Below are positions 1-9,194 of a stretch of DNA of 37,266 nt, in pieces. Made by a program: the position numbers and the translations under genes. The stretch spans positions 27,419 through 64,684 of the forward strand of contig NYYZ01000008.1 in assembly GCA_002686945.1 (NCBI GenBank). The letters are read 5' to 3'. Source of the DNA: Planctomycetota bacterium. Lineage in GTDB: Bacteria > Planctomycetota > UBA1135 > GCA-002686595. Position 1 is the first letter of the stretch. Each line of letters opens with the position of its first letter. The notes below the pieces were generated by a model that had not been told where the DNA came from, made no database searches, and saw only the letters and a program-made list of their open reading frames with translations.

Positions 1-21
1 GGAACCGCTCTCGAAACCGTG

Positions 22-468
22 TTACTGGATTCGAGTATCCCCGGTGCGCACATGGGTGATGCGTTGACCTTCGTTGATCAGCAGCACCGTGGGCGTTGGC
101 ACTCCATAGCCCCGGGGCAAACGAGTCAGTTCTAGGTGATTGTGATCTGGAGCGCGCTCGCGTACGGATGGGCCAGAGTCTTCAGGTTCAGGTATCAGGA
201 TCAATGTCAGGGCCCCGGGCATGTGGTACTTCGCCAGGGCATCGAAGTGCTGGCCGCATTGTTCGCAGCCCGAGCGATAGAGGATGACTCGTGCGGGCAG
301 TTGCATGCTATCGATGCCGCCGACGATCCAGGGGGCCAGTGAGGTCTCTTCCAGCCGCTGGCCCTCCCATTCCGTGGGTTCGAACCAGGCCCAGTCGGGT
401 GCGGGTTGCTGATCGCAGGCGGTTGCTCCCAGCAGCAGGGTCAAAGCCAGCGCGGCTCTTGCGACCAT
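22..468 (-). CDS. thioredoxin-like lipoprotein with CxxC motif
   Basis: A 148-residue protein starting with a hydrophobic signal and a lipobox ending at Cys18 (GATAC), so it is probably lipid-anchored outside the inner membrane. The body has a strand followed by CEQC (ILYRSGCEQCGQHFD), as in thioredoxin-fold redox proteins, and a later Pro-Thr-Pro-Thr segment that may be the cis-Pro region. It aligns along its whole length with the C-terminal domain of the neighbour at 471-1526 (shared W-E-G, ARVILYR, CxxC, KGYxVxTP/RGYGVPTP patterns). Only 2 bp separate it from that gene's stop, so the two are probably co-transcribed. Thiol-disulfide exchange is inferred from the CxxC; the substrate is unknown. 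Confidence 0.7.
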   Translation of the reverse strand: MVARAALALTLLLGATACDQQPAPDWAWFEPTEWEGQRLEETSLAPWIVGGIDSMQLPARVILYRSGCEQCGQHFDALAKYHMPGALTLILIPEPEDSGPSVRERAPDHNHLELTRLPRGYGVPTPTVLLINEGQRITHVRTGDTRIQ

Positions 469-470
469 TT

Positions 471-1526
471 CTAGTGTCCCTCGCTCAGGTCAATCAAGTT
501 CTGCACAGTCAACTCATCCGACACCTCAAATGACTGGGGCGTTTGTACCGCGTAGCCTTTCTTGAGGTGGTGCAACTCGCCGCTCCAAACCGCCTCGGGC
601 AAGACCTCGACCAGCGTGGTCACCGACTCGTCAGCATCCGGAATGCGAATCAAGGCAATCGGAAGGGATGGATCGGGGTTCAGAGCGAGCTCTTCCAAGT
701 GTGTCGCGCACACATCGCAACTGCGCCGGTAGAGAATCACTCGTGCGCCCGGAGGCACCATGTACATCATGTCAGCCCCTTCGGTGAGCCAGCGGGCCAG
801 GTCCAGAGAACCAATGTCGCTGCCTTCCCAGGATTCAGGATGCAATTCGGCGAAGTCAGGCAGGACGGGACCGGTTTCGTTGGCAGGGGTGTTCGCTTCG
901 GTCCCTTGTTCGTTGGTAGGGGTCTCAAGGCCCGTCGAGTCTTCTCCCTGGATGTTCACAGCCGTGGGTCCGCCTTCTGGCGTCCCAGGCATCAAGGGTG
1001 CGTCTGCAGTCGTGAAGAAGTAATAGGGAGCCCAAGCCGCCAGCCCAAAGAAACCCGCCAGGGTGAAGAGGGCGATTGGATGTCCCGGCGTCACTGGCAG
1101 TCTGAGCCAAGGCCTTGAGGCCAGGAGGCCCAGCAACAAGGATCCATCCATCAGTGCCATCTGCCAGGGTTTGACGTCCACGGTGCCTCCGAAGCAACCG
1201 CAGTGCTCCGCACCCACAATCATCAGTTGCACCAGGATCCCCAGAAAGATCAGGTACTGAAGGACCAGCAGGATCCAACCCAGGCGAGGTCTTAGCACCG
1301 CCGTGGCCACAATCCACAACTCAATCGTAATCGCGGCGCGGTAGGTCCCTGCCGCATCCAACCCCAACCAGTTCTTGGCAAAGTCGCGCACCACCTCGGG
1401 CACATCCATGGGTGAGGCCGAATGCAGTTTGAAGGCCGCACCCAGGGCGATCCAAAGGCAGGCCAGAAGAATTGCAACCCAGGCGGGGTCGGGGGAAAGC
1501 TCGTCGTCGTAGTTGGGTTCGCTCAT
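471..1526 (-). CDS. MauE/DoxX-like membrane protein fused to a CxxC thioredoxin-like domain
   Basis: A 351-residue protein. Residues about 15-170 hold several hydrophobic helices with a Cys-Gly-Cys-Phe-Gly motif (EHCGCFGG) typical of MauE/DoxX-type quinone-linked redox membrane proteins. A Pro/Thr/Glu-rich linker (about 175-220) leads to a C-terminal extracytoplasmic domain with CDVC in a thioredoxin-like setting (ARVILYRRSCDVCATHLE). The design suggests electrons passing from a membrane cysteine pair to the soluble CxxC domain, as in VKOR/DoxX systems; this is inference. The next gene downstream (22-468) is a stand-alone paralogue of the C-terminal domain. The ATG at 1524-1526 is the first start and fits the membrane topology. 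Confidence 0.7.
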   Translation of the reverse strand: MSEPNYDDELSPDPAWVAILLACLWIALGAAFKLHSASPMDVPEVVRDFAKNWLGLDAAGTYRAAITIELWIVATAVLRPRLGWILLVLQYLIFLGILVQLMIVGAEHCGCFGGTVDVKPWQMALMDGSLLLGLLASRPWLRLPVTPGHPIALFTLAGFFGLAAWAPYYFFTTADAPLMPGTPEGGPTAVNIQGEDSTGLETPTNEQGTEANTPANETGPVLPDFAELHPESWEGSDIGSLDLARWLTEGADMMYMVPPGARVILYRRSCDVCATHLEELALNPDPSLPIALIRIPDADESVTTLVEVLPEAVWSGELHHLKKGYAVQTPQSFEVSDELTVQNLIDLSEGH

Positions 1527-1585
1527 GGGTTGCTGGCAGATGCTACGGCAGAGGCGTGGCAGAGTGAGTCCCTAATCAAGGCAAG

Positions 1586-2158
1586 TCAGGGCGCGAGGAC
1601 CCGGTCCAGGTGGCTCCAGAGCCGATCGTCTTGGTCCCAGTCCTCATCGATCAGGCTGACGAAGCTCCAACTGGCCAGATCCTGGGCGGCTTGGGCGGTT
1701 GACTCCTCTCGAAAGAACTCGAGTTCCAGCGGCCCGGCCGCCCCGCCTGCCAGCAGGAACGCATCGTCCCCTCGTTCGCCAACCACCATGCCGCACCCCA
1801 CGTCGAGCATGGAAGACTCATGGGCGAAGAGTACCAGCCCTTCAGGCAACTCTAGCCCCATGCGCTCAAGTGCGTGAGCTGACGCAAATCCAGTCACGAA
1901 GGCCCGTCGGCGTTCCATGCGCCCATCCGCTCCCGGCAATTCAGTGCCCGCCGGTTGGGAAGCCACAGTCAAGAACCCTGCTTGACAGCAACGCTTCAGG
2001 GTCGGGACCAGGGCGTCACTCTCCTCATCCAAGTTCGGGGCACCCCAACCGGGAAAGCTCAAGAGTTCACCTTCCAGGAACCCAAGCGTGCAGGCACACA
2101 GATCCTCGGCCGTTTGCGCCTCCCGCCAGCCTGAAGGGCTGTTCCGTGTGGATCCCAT
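1586..2158 (-). CDS. DUF6919-like protein
   Basis: About 190 residues, soluble, no signal peptide. It opens with Trp-Arg-Glu-Ala, followed by GWGAP-LDEES, a Cys-Cys-Gln-Ala-Gly-Phe-Leu-Thr segment and SQPAG, then a segment of the type RRAFVTGFA. From memory this order resembles the DUF6919 family of actinobacteria (GFLTxxSQPG followed by QRAxVxGF). No biochemical role is known to me. I chose ATG 2156-2158; a TTG ten codons upstream is possible but would add a poorly supported basic leader. It lies 59 bp upstream of the membrane redox gene on the same strand and 47 bp from the divergent symporter. Confidence 0.6.
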   Translation of the reverse strand: MGSTRNSPSGWREAQTAEDLCACTLGFLEGELLSFPGWGAPNLDEESDALVPTLKRCCQAGFLTVASQPAGTELPGADGRMERRRAFVTGFASAHALERMGLELPEGLVLFAHESSMLDVGCGMVVGERGDDAFLLAGGAAGPLELEFFREESTAQAAQDLASWSFVSLIDEDWDQDDRLWSHLDRVLAP

Positions 2159-2205
2159 ACGCTTCAGCCTAGCCCCCGAAGGCCCCAAGTCGCTACCCTC
2201 CCTCC

Positions 2206-3927
2206 ATGCCTGAGTCTTCTCCTGATTCCTTCACCCTGAGCGTGCTCTGGGAGAATCCCTACCTGCTCTCCAGCCTGCTCTATCTCCTGGTCCTCGTCGG
2301 AGTTGGCGTCTACAAGGCCAAGGCGGTCAAGGACAGTGAGGACTTCATGGTCGCAGGGCGGACTCTGCCCTGGTACATCCTGGTCGGCACGTTGCTCGCC
2401 ACCTGGATCGGCAGCGGGTCCCTGTTCAGCGGAGCGGGTCTGGGATACCGCAACGGTCTCGCGGGCCTCTGGTCGAGTGGCGGGGCGTGGCTGGGAATCG
2501 TCTTGGTGTTCTTCATCGCCAAGCGGATTCGCAACTTCGGCAAGGTCACGATCCCGGACATCTTCCAGGCGCGTTATGGGTCCCCGGCGGCGATTCTGGC
2601 AACCATCACAACGGTCATCGCCTACCTGACGATTGTCTCCTACCAATTCAAGGGCGGCGGCAAGGTCCTGTCGATCGTGACTGAGGGGGCGGTCTCACCA
2701 GAGATGGGGATTATCGTAACGGCCGTCTTCGCCATCACCTACACGGTCCTGGCGGGCATGTTCTCGGTGGTCTACACCGACGTCGTCAACGGCGTCCTGA
2801 TGACCTTCGGTACGCTCGGGGCTCTGTTCTGGATCGTCAATGCAGTCGGGGGTGCGGAGGAGGTCTACCTTGCGGCGGAGGCTGCGGGTAAGTGGAGCAT
2901 TTGGGGCAACTGGGCTGCGGAGCGCACGTCCGGGATCTCTGGCCCCGTGCTTGCGATGAGCTTCTTCGTGCCCACGATGCTACTGCTCCTCGGTGACGCC
3001 AACGTGTACCAGCGCATCTTCAGCGCGCGTGATGGGGGCTCGGCGCGCAAGGCGGTCTTCTTCTGGGTGATCGGCGTCCTCGTTCTCGAGTCGGCGGTGG
3101 GCTTCCTGGGACTGGCGGGCAGCGTGGCGGCCGAAAAGGGCGTGATCTCGCCGATCGTTCAGGAGGCGGAGGATGGCAAGATAGAAGAGCTTCGGAACGA
3201 TCGTCGTGGAGCGGGCGAGGTGCTGGACTCGTCCTTCGATGAGCAGATCGTCGCGGCCATCGCGTTGTTGGACGGCCCGCACCGCAGCGATTTCTCCGCG
3301 TCTGGTGAGGATGTGGAAGTTCAGGAAGCCGCCCTGGCGATCCAGAAGGCCCGCAAGAGCGGCAGCGAGGGCGTCATCCCAGCCATTGCGCTCAGCTTGC
3401 CACTCCTCCTGGGCATGTTGTTGGTGGCTACGATGATGGCGATCATCGTCTCGACCGCGGACTCGTTCCTTCTGATCCCGGCGACCAACTTGACTCGTGA
3501 TGTCTATCAACGAATCCGACCCGAGATCGACGATCGTAGTGTGTTGGTCACCAGTCGTATCTTCGTGCTCGTACTGGGCGGGGTTGCGCTCTTGCTTGTC
3601 AGCCAGTTCGAGACGGTTCTCGATGCGGCCTTCACCGCGTACAACATCTACGGCGCCTCGATCGCACCTGCGTTGCTTGCTGCATTCCTGTGGAAGCGCG
3701 CAACCTTGACCGGCGCAGTTGCCTCGATCGTTCTCGGAGCGGGCGTGACGATCCTCTGGACCTATGGGGGACTGGACACGACTTCTTTCCACCCCTTCCT
3801 GCAGGAGCCCACCTTCCCGGCCGCCCTGACGTCGATTGGCGGCCTGGTGGTCGGCAGCCTTGCTACAGCTGCGCCGCCCAAGGAGGTGTGGGGCCCGTTC
3901 TTTGACGAAGGTGGCCCCTCTTCTTGA
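2206..3927 (+). CDS. sodium:solute symporter (SSS/SLC5 family)
   Basis: A 573-residue integral membrane protein with roughly 13 hydrophobic segments, the usual length for this family. Typical features are the N-terminal DFMVAGRTLPWY stretch, the TWIGSGSLFSGAGLGYRNGL segment of helix TM2 and the late signature STADSFLLIPATNLTRDVY. These mark a Na+-coupled transporter; the substrate (sugar, amino acid, organic acid or similar) cannot be read from sequence. A charged hydrophilic loop of about 80 residues (around 310-390) between membrane segments is longer than in many relatives. The ATG at 2206 has no clear ribosome binding site, as for most genes here. Confidence 0.88.
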   Translation: MPESSPDSFTLSVLWENPYLLSSLLYLLVLVGVGVYKAKAVKDSEDFMVAGRTLPWYILVGTLLATWIGSGSLFSGAGLGYRNGLAGLWSSGGAWLGIVLVFFIAKRIRNFGKVTIPDIFQARYGSPAAILATITTVIAYLTIVSYQFKGGGKVLSIVTEGAVSPEMGIIVTAVFAITYTVLAGMFSVVYTDVVNGVLMTFGTLGALFWIVNAVGGAEEVYLAAEAAGKWSIWGNWAAERTSGISGPVLAMSFFVPTMLLLLGDANVYQRIFSARDGGSARKAVFFWVIGVLVLESAVGFLGLAGSVAAEKGVISPIVQEAEDGKIEELRNDRRGAGEVLDSSFDEQIVAAIALLDGPHRSDFSASGEDVEVQEAALAIQKARKSGSEGVIPAIALSLPLLLGMLLVATMMAIIVSTADSFLLIPATNLTRDVYQRIRPEIDDRSVLVTSRIFVLVLGGVALLLVSQFETVLDAAFTAYNIYGASIAPALLAAFLWKRATLTGAVASIVLGAGVTILWTYGGLDTTSFHPFLQEPTFPAALTSIGGLVVGSLATAAPPKEVWGPFFDEGGPSS

Positions 3928-4005
3928 GCGGGCGGGATCCAGCTTGAGTCGGGGGGGCTGAAGTGCCGATGGGAGAGTTTGAACCCCGACCTTGAGCGGG
4001 CACCC

Positions 4006-5238
4006 ATGGCCTGGATCGATTCACTCTTCAAACGCATGCATGAAGTCGGCGCGTCCGACCTTCACATGACCAGCGGGCGCAAGCCCATGTTACGGCTCTC
4101 TGGAGAGATGGTGACCATCGACGAGGCCCCTTGCCTTGACGCTCGTCAGATGAGCCAGGTCCTGCTGGAGATCGCGCCAGAGGCCAACGCTACACAGTTC
4201 GAACAGGAGAGGGATACGGACTTTGCCTATCACCTGGTGGGGGTTGCGCGCTTTCGGGCCAATCTGTTTGAAGACAACCGTGGCCCCGGCGGGGTTTTTC
4301 GGGTGATTCCCGAAGAGATTCTGACTGCGGAGCAACTGGGCCTGCCCCCAGCGATCTTGGAACTGTGCAAGTTGCACAAGGGACTGGTGCTGGTCACCGG
4401 GCCCACAGGCTCGGGCAAGTCCACCACTCTGGCGGCCATGGTGGATCATATCAATCGCACGCGGCGGGACCACATCATCACAATTGAGGATCCAATCGAG
4501 TTTGTGCACCAGGACAACCAGTGTCTGATCAACCAGCGCGAGGTGGGTGGCCACACCGAATCATTCAAGCGGGCCCTGCGTGCCGCTCTTCGTGAGGATC
4601 CGGACATCGTGCTGGTGGGGGAGGTGCGCGATCTGGAGACAATCGAGATCGCGATTGAGACCGCGGAAACCGGGCACCTCGTCTTTGGCACCCTGCACAC
4701 TACAACTGCGCCATCAACTGTAGATCGCATCATTGATCAATTCCCCGCTGACCGTCAGGCGCAGATTCGCACCATGTTGTCCTCAAGCCTCAAAGGCGTG
4801 GTGGCCCAGACTCTGTGCAAGAAGGTTCAAGGTGGCCGCGTGGCTGCTCTCGAAGTGCTGGTCGTCAACAGCGCGGTTTCGAACCAGATCCGAGAGGGCA
4901 AGACTCATCAGATTCCGTCCATGATGCAGATGGGAGCGCGCCAGGGCATGCGCCTGTTGAACGATTCTCTCTTGGAGTTGGTGACCTCGGGCACGATTGC
5001 CGGGGATGAGGCTTTGGCCAAGTGCGTTGACAAGGGAGGTATGCGCAATCTCTTGGAAGGCGCGGGGGTTGCCTTCGCAAGCAGCGAGGCGGTATCGAAC
5101 TCCGAACTGGACGGGGATGTATCCTGCACTCCTGACATGGTGGAAGAACCCAAGAGCGTTCTGCCCGCGCCCCCCGGCTCCGAGCAGGGCGGCGGAGATG
5201 AAGCCTTCGAGCGTTTCAAGCAGATGCGCGGACGGTGA
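4006..5238 (+). CDS. pilT: PilT-type twitching motility ATPase
   Basis: Hexameric ATPase that retracts type IV pili from the cytoplasm. Motifs are in family order: GASDLHMTSGRKP near the N-terminus, Walker A GPTGSGKST (about 132-140), the Asp-box ITIEDPIEFVHQ, Walker B with LREDPDIVLVGEVRD, the His box GTLHTTTA and the retraction-type IREGK motif. I prefer ATG 4006 (MAWIDSLF, the usual PilT beginning) over a TTG at 3979 that would add nine residues. After the core there is a low-complexity acidic/Pro-Gly extension of about 50 residues ending in FERFKQMRGR, which standard PilT lacks. No other pilus gene is in the window, so it is an orphan locus here. Confidence 0.93.
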   Translation: MAWIDSLFKRMHEVGASDLHMTSGRKPMLRLSGEMVTIDEAPCLDARQMSQVLLEIAPEANATQFEQERDTDFAYHLVGVARFRANLFEDNRGPGGVFRVIPEEILTAEQLGLPPAILELCKLHKGLVLVTGPTGSGKSTTLAAMVDHINRTRRDHIITIEDPIEFVHQDNQCLINQREVGGHTESFKRALRAALREDPDIVLVGEVRDLETIEIAIETAETGHLVFGTLHTTTAPSTVDRIIDQFPADRQAQIRTMLSSSLKGVVAQTLCKKVQGGRVAALEVLVVNSAVSNQIREGKTHQIPSMMQMGARQGMRLLNDSLLELVTSGTIAGDEALAKCVDKGGMRNLLEGAGVAFASSEAVSNSELDGDVSCTPDMVEEPKSVLPAPPGSEQGGGDEAFERFKQMRGR

Positions 5239-5459
5239 AACGCCTGGAGAGGCTGATCGTCTCTAGTCTTGCCTGAAGACTCCCTCTCAGGAACTCCGGT
5301 CGGATTCGGATTCTGTCCAGGCCCTGGACCGATGCTCATAGAGGACGCTGGTACTCCTCCATCGAGCAAATCCACTCAGTTCGGGGATTGTCCCGCCCAG
5401 GGACTACACCTGAGTCAGCGACGCGGTTTAGACTGGGGTGTTCTTATCCCCGTTGAATC

Positions 5460-7766
5460 ATGGTGCGTCTGATTTCTCTGTTACTTGTTGGTTCCTTGCT
5501 GTTGGTTTCTTCCGTTCCAGCTCAGGGCACAAAAACCCTGGCATTTGAGGATCTCTTTGCTCGACGAGAGCGGATTTCGTTTCGGGAGGAGGTGCCAAGT
5601 TGGACCTGGGCGCATGACTCGAAGCATCTGGCCACCAAGAGGCGGGACGGCGAGAGAGTCTGGATTGATCCTATGGACCTGTCAGAGGTCCAGCCGGTGG
5701 AGCGTCTGGAGTTGCCCGCCTTGATTTTTGATGGCGCAGCTGCTCTGGAAGCGGCTGGCATGGATGCTGCTGCGGCCAAGAGTTGGGCCAGTGGTCGGCA
5801 CCAGGTAGAAGAAAAGGGGCACTTATTTCAGCGCAGCGAAGGCCTGGCTTGGCTGCGGACTGATGGCGCTGGCGGTACGGGAATTGTCGAAGGTGCAGAG
5901 TTGGGGCAACTTGCTCCGGATGGGCGGCATTTGGCCTACGTGCTGGGAAATGACCTCCATGTGCTGAACCTGACCAACGGCGAGACCAGAAGCATTACAA
6001 GCAACGGGGGGCCGGAGCGCCTGAACGGCAAGCTCGATTGGGTTTACCAGGAAGAACTCTATGGCCGCGGACGTTTTCGGGGGTTCTGGTGGAGTCCGGA
6101 TTCACTCCATCTTGCGTTCTTGTCCCTGGACGAGTCCCCGGTGCACAGTTTCACCGTTGTGGATCATCTGGTTGAGGGACATTATCGGGTCGCGACTGAG
6201 GAAACCAATTATCCCAAGGCGGGAGATCCCAACCCGAAAGTATCCTTGGGTCTGTGTGATGTAGGTACCGGTGATTTCGCTTGGATGGATCTGGAGAAGT
6301 ATCAGTCCGACGAGCCTTTGATTGTGCGTGTTGACTGGACCCCGGATGGTTCCAAGTGTCTGGTAACGGTGCAGAACCGTATCCAAAATGAGTTGCACTT
6401 GGTGGCTCTTGATCCTGAGAGTTTGAAGCAGAAATCGTTCCGTCCTGGAGTAGATGGTGAGATTTGGCTGCACGAGGAGAGCAGCAGTTGGGTCGCGCGG
6501 CCTCGGGAACCCAGCTGGCTTTCTGACGGAGGGTTCTTGTTTCTCAGTGAGCGGGACGGGTGGTGGCACCTCTACCGCTGGCATCCAGAAGGGGAACCAG
6601 TGCAGTTGTCCAAGGGTGAATGGGAGGTGCGCTCGATTGAGCATGTCGACGAGCAGAAGGGCGAGGTCTTGCTGGTGACCAATATGGGGTATGCGGCGGG
6701 GAATCAGTACCTCCTGGCTGATCTGAACGGAGGCGGCACTCGACGCATCACCCAGGACCCAGGCAGCCATCGCTTGTCCTTCAATGGGGACCGCAGTTTG
6801 TTCCTCGATCACATGGGGAGTCTGTCTGAGCCAACTGAGGTGCGCCTTTGCCGTTCGGCTGACGGGGCGATTCTGCGGGTCTTGGGCCGCGGCCACGTTC
6901 CTGCCGCCAAAGACTATGCCATGAGTCGTTGGGAGCGCATCACGATTCCCACCCGGGATGGGCTTGAGCTCGATGGTGCCCTCTTGAAACCCGTGCCTTT
7001 TGATCCCGATCAACGCTATCCGGTTTGGATTCCGACCTATTCCGGTCCCCGGGCCCCGAATGTGCGCTCTCGTTGGGACAGTTCCGCTTGGAACCAATTT
7101 CTGGCCCAGCATGGTGTGATTGTGATGCAAGTCAACGTGCGCAGTGCCAGTTACTCAGGGCGTGCAATTGTGGGGCAGGCCTACAAGCGACTGGGTGTGC
7201 TTGAGGTGCGCGACATGGAGGACGCGGTGGATTGGCTCTGCGCGAACCCATGGGCTGACAAGGGGCGTGTGGGGATCACTGGGCACAGCTATGGGGGCTT
7301 CATGGTTGCGCGTTGCTTGTTGACCAGTGATCGTTTTCGGTTAGGAGTTGCTGGTAGCGGCGTGTACGACTGGCGCATGTATGACACGATTTATACTGAA
7401 CGCTACATGAGCACACCCCAATTGAACCCGGACGGGTATCACGAGACCTCGTGCTTGCCCGTGGCCAAGGACCTCAATGGATTCCTGCATCTGACCCATG
7501 GTTTGATGGATGACAATGTGCATGTGCAGCACTTGTTTCACCTGACCGATGCTCTGCAGCAGGCGGGGCGCACCAACTGGAGCATGATGGTCTATGCGAA
7601 TTCACGCCACGGCATCAGAGGGTCGGCGAGGGCTCGACATGCCAAGCAGACCACTTGGGACTTGATCCAGCTGCACCTTGTGCCTCCGATTGGCGGGGAC
7701 GCGGCAAGGCAGGCCCAGCAGGCCTTCGAGGCTCAACTCGAAGAGAAACTGCCCAAGGGAGGCTGA
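5460..7766 (+). CDS. dipeptidyl peptidase IV-type S9 serine peptidase
   Basis: A 768-residue exported protease. It has an N-terminal signal peptide (about residues 1-22, cleavage near VPAQG), a beta-propeller region typical of DPPIV_N, and a C-terminal alpha/beta-hydrolase domain. The propeller carries LDWVYQEELYGR, the conserved Glu-Glu loop that binds the peptide N-terminus in DPP-IV. The catalytic triad is readable: Ser610 in GHSYGGF, Asp684 in MDDNVH and His717 in SRHG. The predicted reaction is removal of N-terminal dipeptides, often after Pro or Ala, in the periplasm or at the surface. A 221-bp gap without an evident gene precedes it. With the M1 peptidase and amidohydrolase at 21.9-25.3 kb it points to extracellular peptide use. 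Confidence 0.92.
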   Translation: MVRLISLLLVGSLLLVSSVPAQGTKTLAFEDLFARRERISFREEVPSWTWAHDSKHLATKRRDGERVWIDPMDLSEVQPVERLELPALIFDGAAALEAAGMDAAAAKSWASGRHQVEEKGHLFQRSEGLAWLRTDGAGGTGIVEGAELGQLAPDGRHLAYVLGNDLHVLNLTNGETRSITSNGGPERLNGKLDWVYQEELYGRGRFRGFWWSPDSLHLAFLSLDESPVHSFTVVDHLVEGHYRVATEETNYPKAGDPNPKVSLGLCDVGTGDFAWMDLEKYQSDEPLIVRVDWTPDGSKCLVTVQNRIQNELHLVALDPESLKQKSFRPGVDGEIWLHEESSSWVARPREPSWLSDGGFLFLSERDGWWHLYRWHPEGEPVQLSKGEWEVRSIEHVDEQKGEVLLVTNMGYAAGNQYLLADLNGGGTRRITQDPGSHRLSFNGDRSLFLDHMGSLSEPTEVRLCRSADGAILRVLGRGHVPAAKDYAMSRWERITIPTRDGLELDGALLKPVPFDPDQRYPVWIPTYSGPRAPNVRSRWDSSAWNQFLAQHGVIVMQVNVRSASYSGRAIVGQAYKRLGVLEVRDMEDAVDWLCANPWADKGRVGITGHSYGGFMVARCLLTSDRFRLGVAGSGVYDWRMYDTIYTERYMSTPQLNPDGYHETSCLPVAKDLNGFLHLTHGLMDDNVHVQHLFHLTDALQQAGRTNWSMMVYANSRHGIRGSARARHAKQTTWDLIQLHLVPPIGGDAARQAQQAFEAQLEEKLPKGG

Positions 7767-7913
7767 GGGTTGGGAAGGATCCGAGAGCGCCCTGACCTTC
7801 GGAGGGGAGCCCTTCTGAGAGGACAGCAGGAACTCAAGGGCTGGGTGAGAGGGCCATTGGGGGGCTGGAGAGGGGGTCCTCGCATGGTCCGGTTCTTGCG
7901 GGATCCAGGGGCT

Positions 7914-9143
7914 ATGTGCAACCCCTCTCCCAGCCTGCTGTTGCTCGGCCTCCTGCTGCCTGTCTCGGTTGACGTGCCCCTTGCCCAGCAGGAAGCCAGT
8001 CAACAGGTTAGCACGGGGCAGGAACATCCCTCCCGAGAGAGAATCCTGATTCTTGAAGATGGCAGGGCTCTGCGTAGTCGTGCCCGCTGCCAGGCGGGGG
8101 TTTGGGAAGTTCACACCAAGCAGGGATGGTCGCCAGTCACCTCTCCGGTCTTGCGCCAGCGTCTGGAGTCTGACGCCTTGCTTGAAGCTCGCGCTCTGGC
8201 GCGTTCACTCAAGAATGCATCGGCGGCAGACCCACGGCGGGTTGAGTATCTGGCATGGTTGTATCGACAGGGCCTTGTGTCCGAGGCCTGCCGAGCTCTG
8301 GCTCGCGCACTTGAAGAATATCCGGATGAACTGCGCCTGCTCAAGCTGGTCTCGCAGATGAACCTCTCGTTGGTGCTGAAGGATTCTCTGGCCACTGGCA
8401 GCCCAGAGTGGCAAAGGGCAGCGGTCAGCCACGGCGCGCGAGGGGACGCGTTGGAGCGAGAGCTCGCTGCGCGCGCGTTGATTACCTTGCGCGATCGCCC
8501 TGGCTTTGATGCGCTTCTCAAGTCTCTGCAGCGTGATTCAAGTTCTGCTGTGCGTAGGTTTGGCTTGTTCTTGGAGCGGAGGCGTTCAGGGGGTGAGGCC
8601 TGGCGCGTGTTCTCCCGGGTTGCTCTGCTCGATCCATCAGAGAGGGTGCGCCATGAAGCTGCCTTGGGCATGAAGATTCTTGGAGACCCTCGGGTCCTTG
8701 GGCCGGCGATCTTCGCCATGAACTCCAAGTACCCTGCGGTGCGGCGCAATGCGGCGGCGGCCATGGGGACTATGGGCTACCCCGCGGCGGTGGAGCCCTT
8801 GATCACGCGGCTCGCTGCCTTGAGTGGGGGAGCGGGTTCGCGCTCGAACATCTCGGTTCTGACTCAGAGGGCAGTCCTGTTCGACTTCGATGTGGAAGTG
8901 GCAGCCGGCGCGTCAATTGCCGATCCTCAGATCGTGCCGGTCACCGAGGGGGTCGTGCTTGATGTGCGCGTGCTCTCGTCCAGCACAATCACCGTGACCG
9001 AAGCGGCCGCAGTACGCGGTTCTCTCGCGCAACTGACCGATGGCGTCAAGCGCAATGCCCTGGGATGGCAGAACTGGTGGAAGGCGAATCAGGCAGAGTG
9101 GACCATGAAGCAGCATCTGCCCAAGCCCGCTGACAAGGACTGA
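7914..9143 (+). CDS. secreted HEAT-repeat protein
   Basis: About 409 residues from the ATG at 7914, chosen because it gives a clean signal peptide (SPSLLLLGLLLPVSVD, cleavage near LAQQ); the open frame extends upstream to 7770 without good coding character. Residues about 90-170 look like paired helices of TPR type (EYLAWLYRQGLVSEACRAL). The middle holds HEAT-like repeats with the pattern VRHEAALGMKILGDPRVLGP and VRRNAAAAMGTMGYPAAVEP. The C-terminal part is less repetitive and ends in a Trp-rich segment (WQNWWKANQAEW). Such proteins act as scaffolds; the partner is unknown. It follows the peptidase gene on the same strand. Confidence 0.72.
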   Translation: MCNPSPSLLLLGLLLPVSVDVPLAQQEASQQVSTGQEHPSRERILILEDGRALRSRARCQAGVWEVHTKQGWSPVTSPVLRQRLESDALLEARALARSLKNASAADPRRVEYLAWLYRQGLVSEACRALARALEEYPDELRLLKLVSQMNLSLVLKDSLATGSPEWQRAAVSHGARGDALERELAARALITLRDRPGFDALLKSLQRDSSSAVRRFGLFLERRRSGGEAWRVFSRVALLDPSERVRHEAALGMKILGDPRVLGPAIFAMNSKYPAVRRNAAAAMGTMGYPAAVEPLITRLAALSGGAGSRSNISVLTQRAVLFDFDVEVAAGASIADPQIVPVTEGVVLDVRVLSSSTITVTEAAAVRGSLAQLTDGVKRNALGWQNWWKANQAEWTMKQHLPKPADKD

Positions 9144-9194
9144 CTCAAGAGCCAGGGGGCTTGCTTCAAGAGGCCATCTGGCTAGGCTGTTGCC

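Noticed and set aside
543..1118. Long plus-strand open frame opposite the MauE-like gene
   Set aside because: It is antisense to a gene with clear membrane helices and CxxC motifs, and its translation has no domain or sensible composition.
7770..7913. Upstream extension of the HEAT protein
   Set aside because: The extension is Gly/Arg-rich without homologous look, and the later ATG gives a proper signal peptide.
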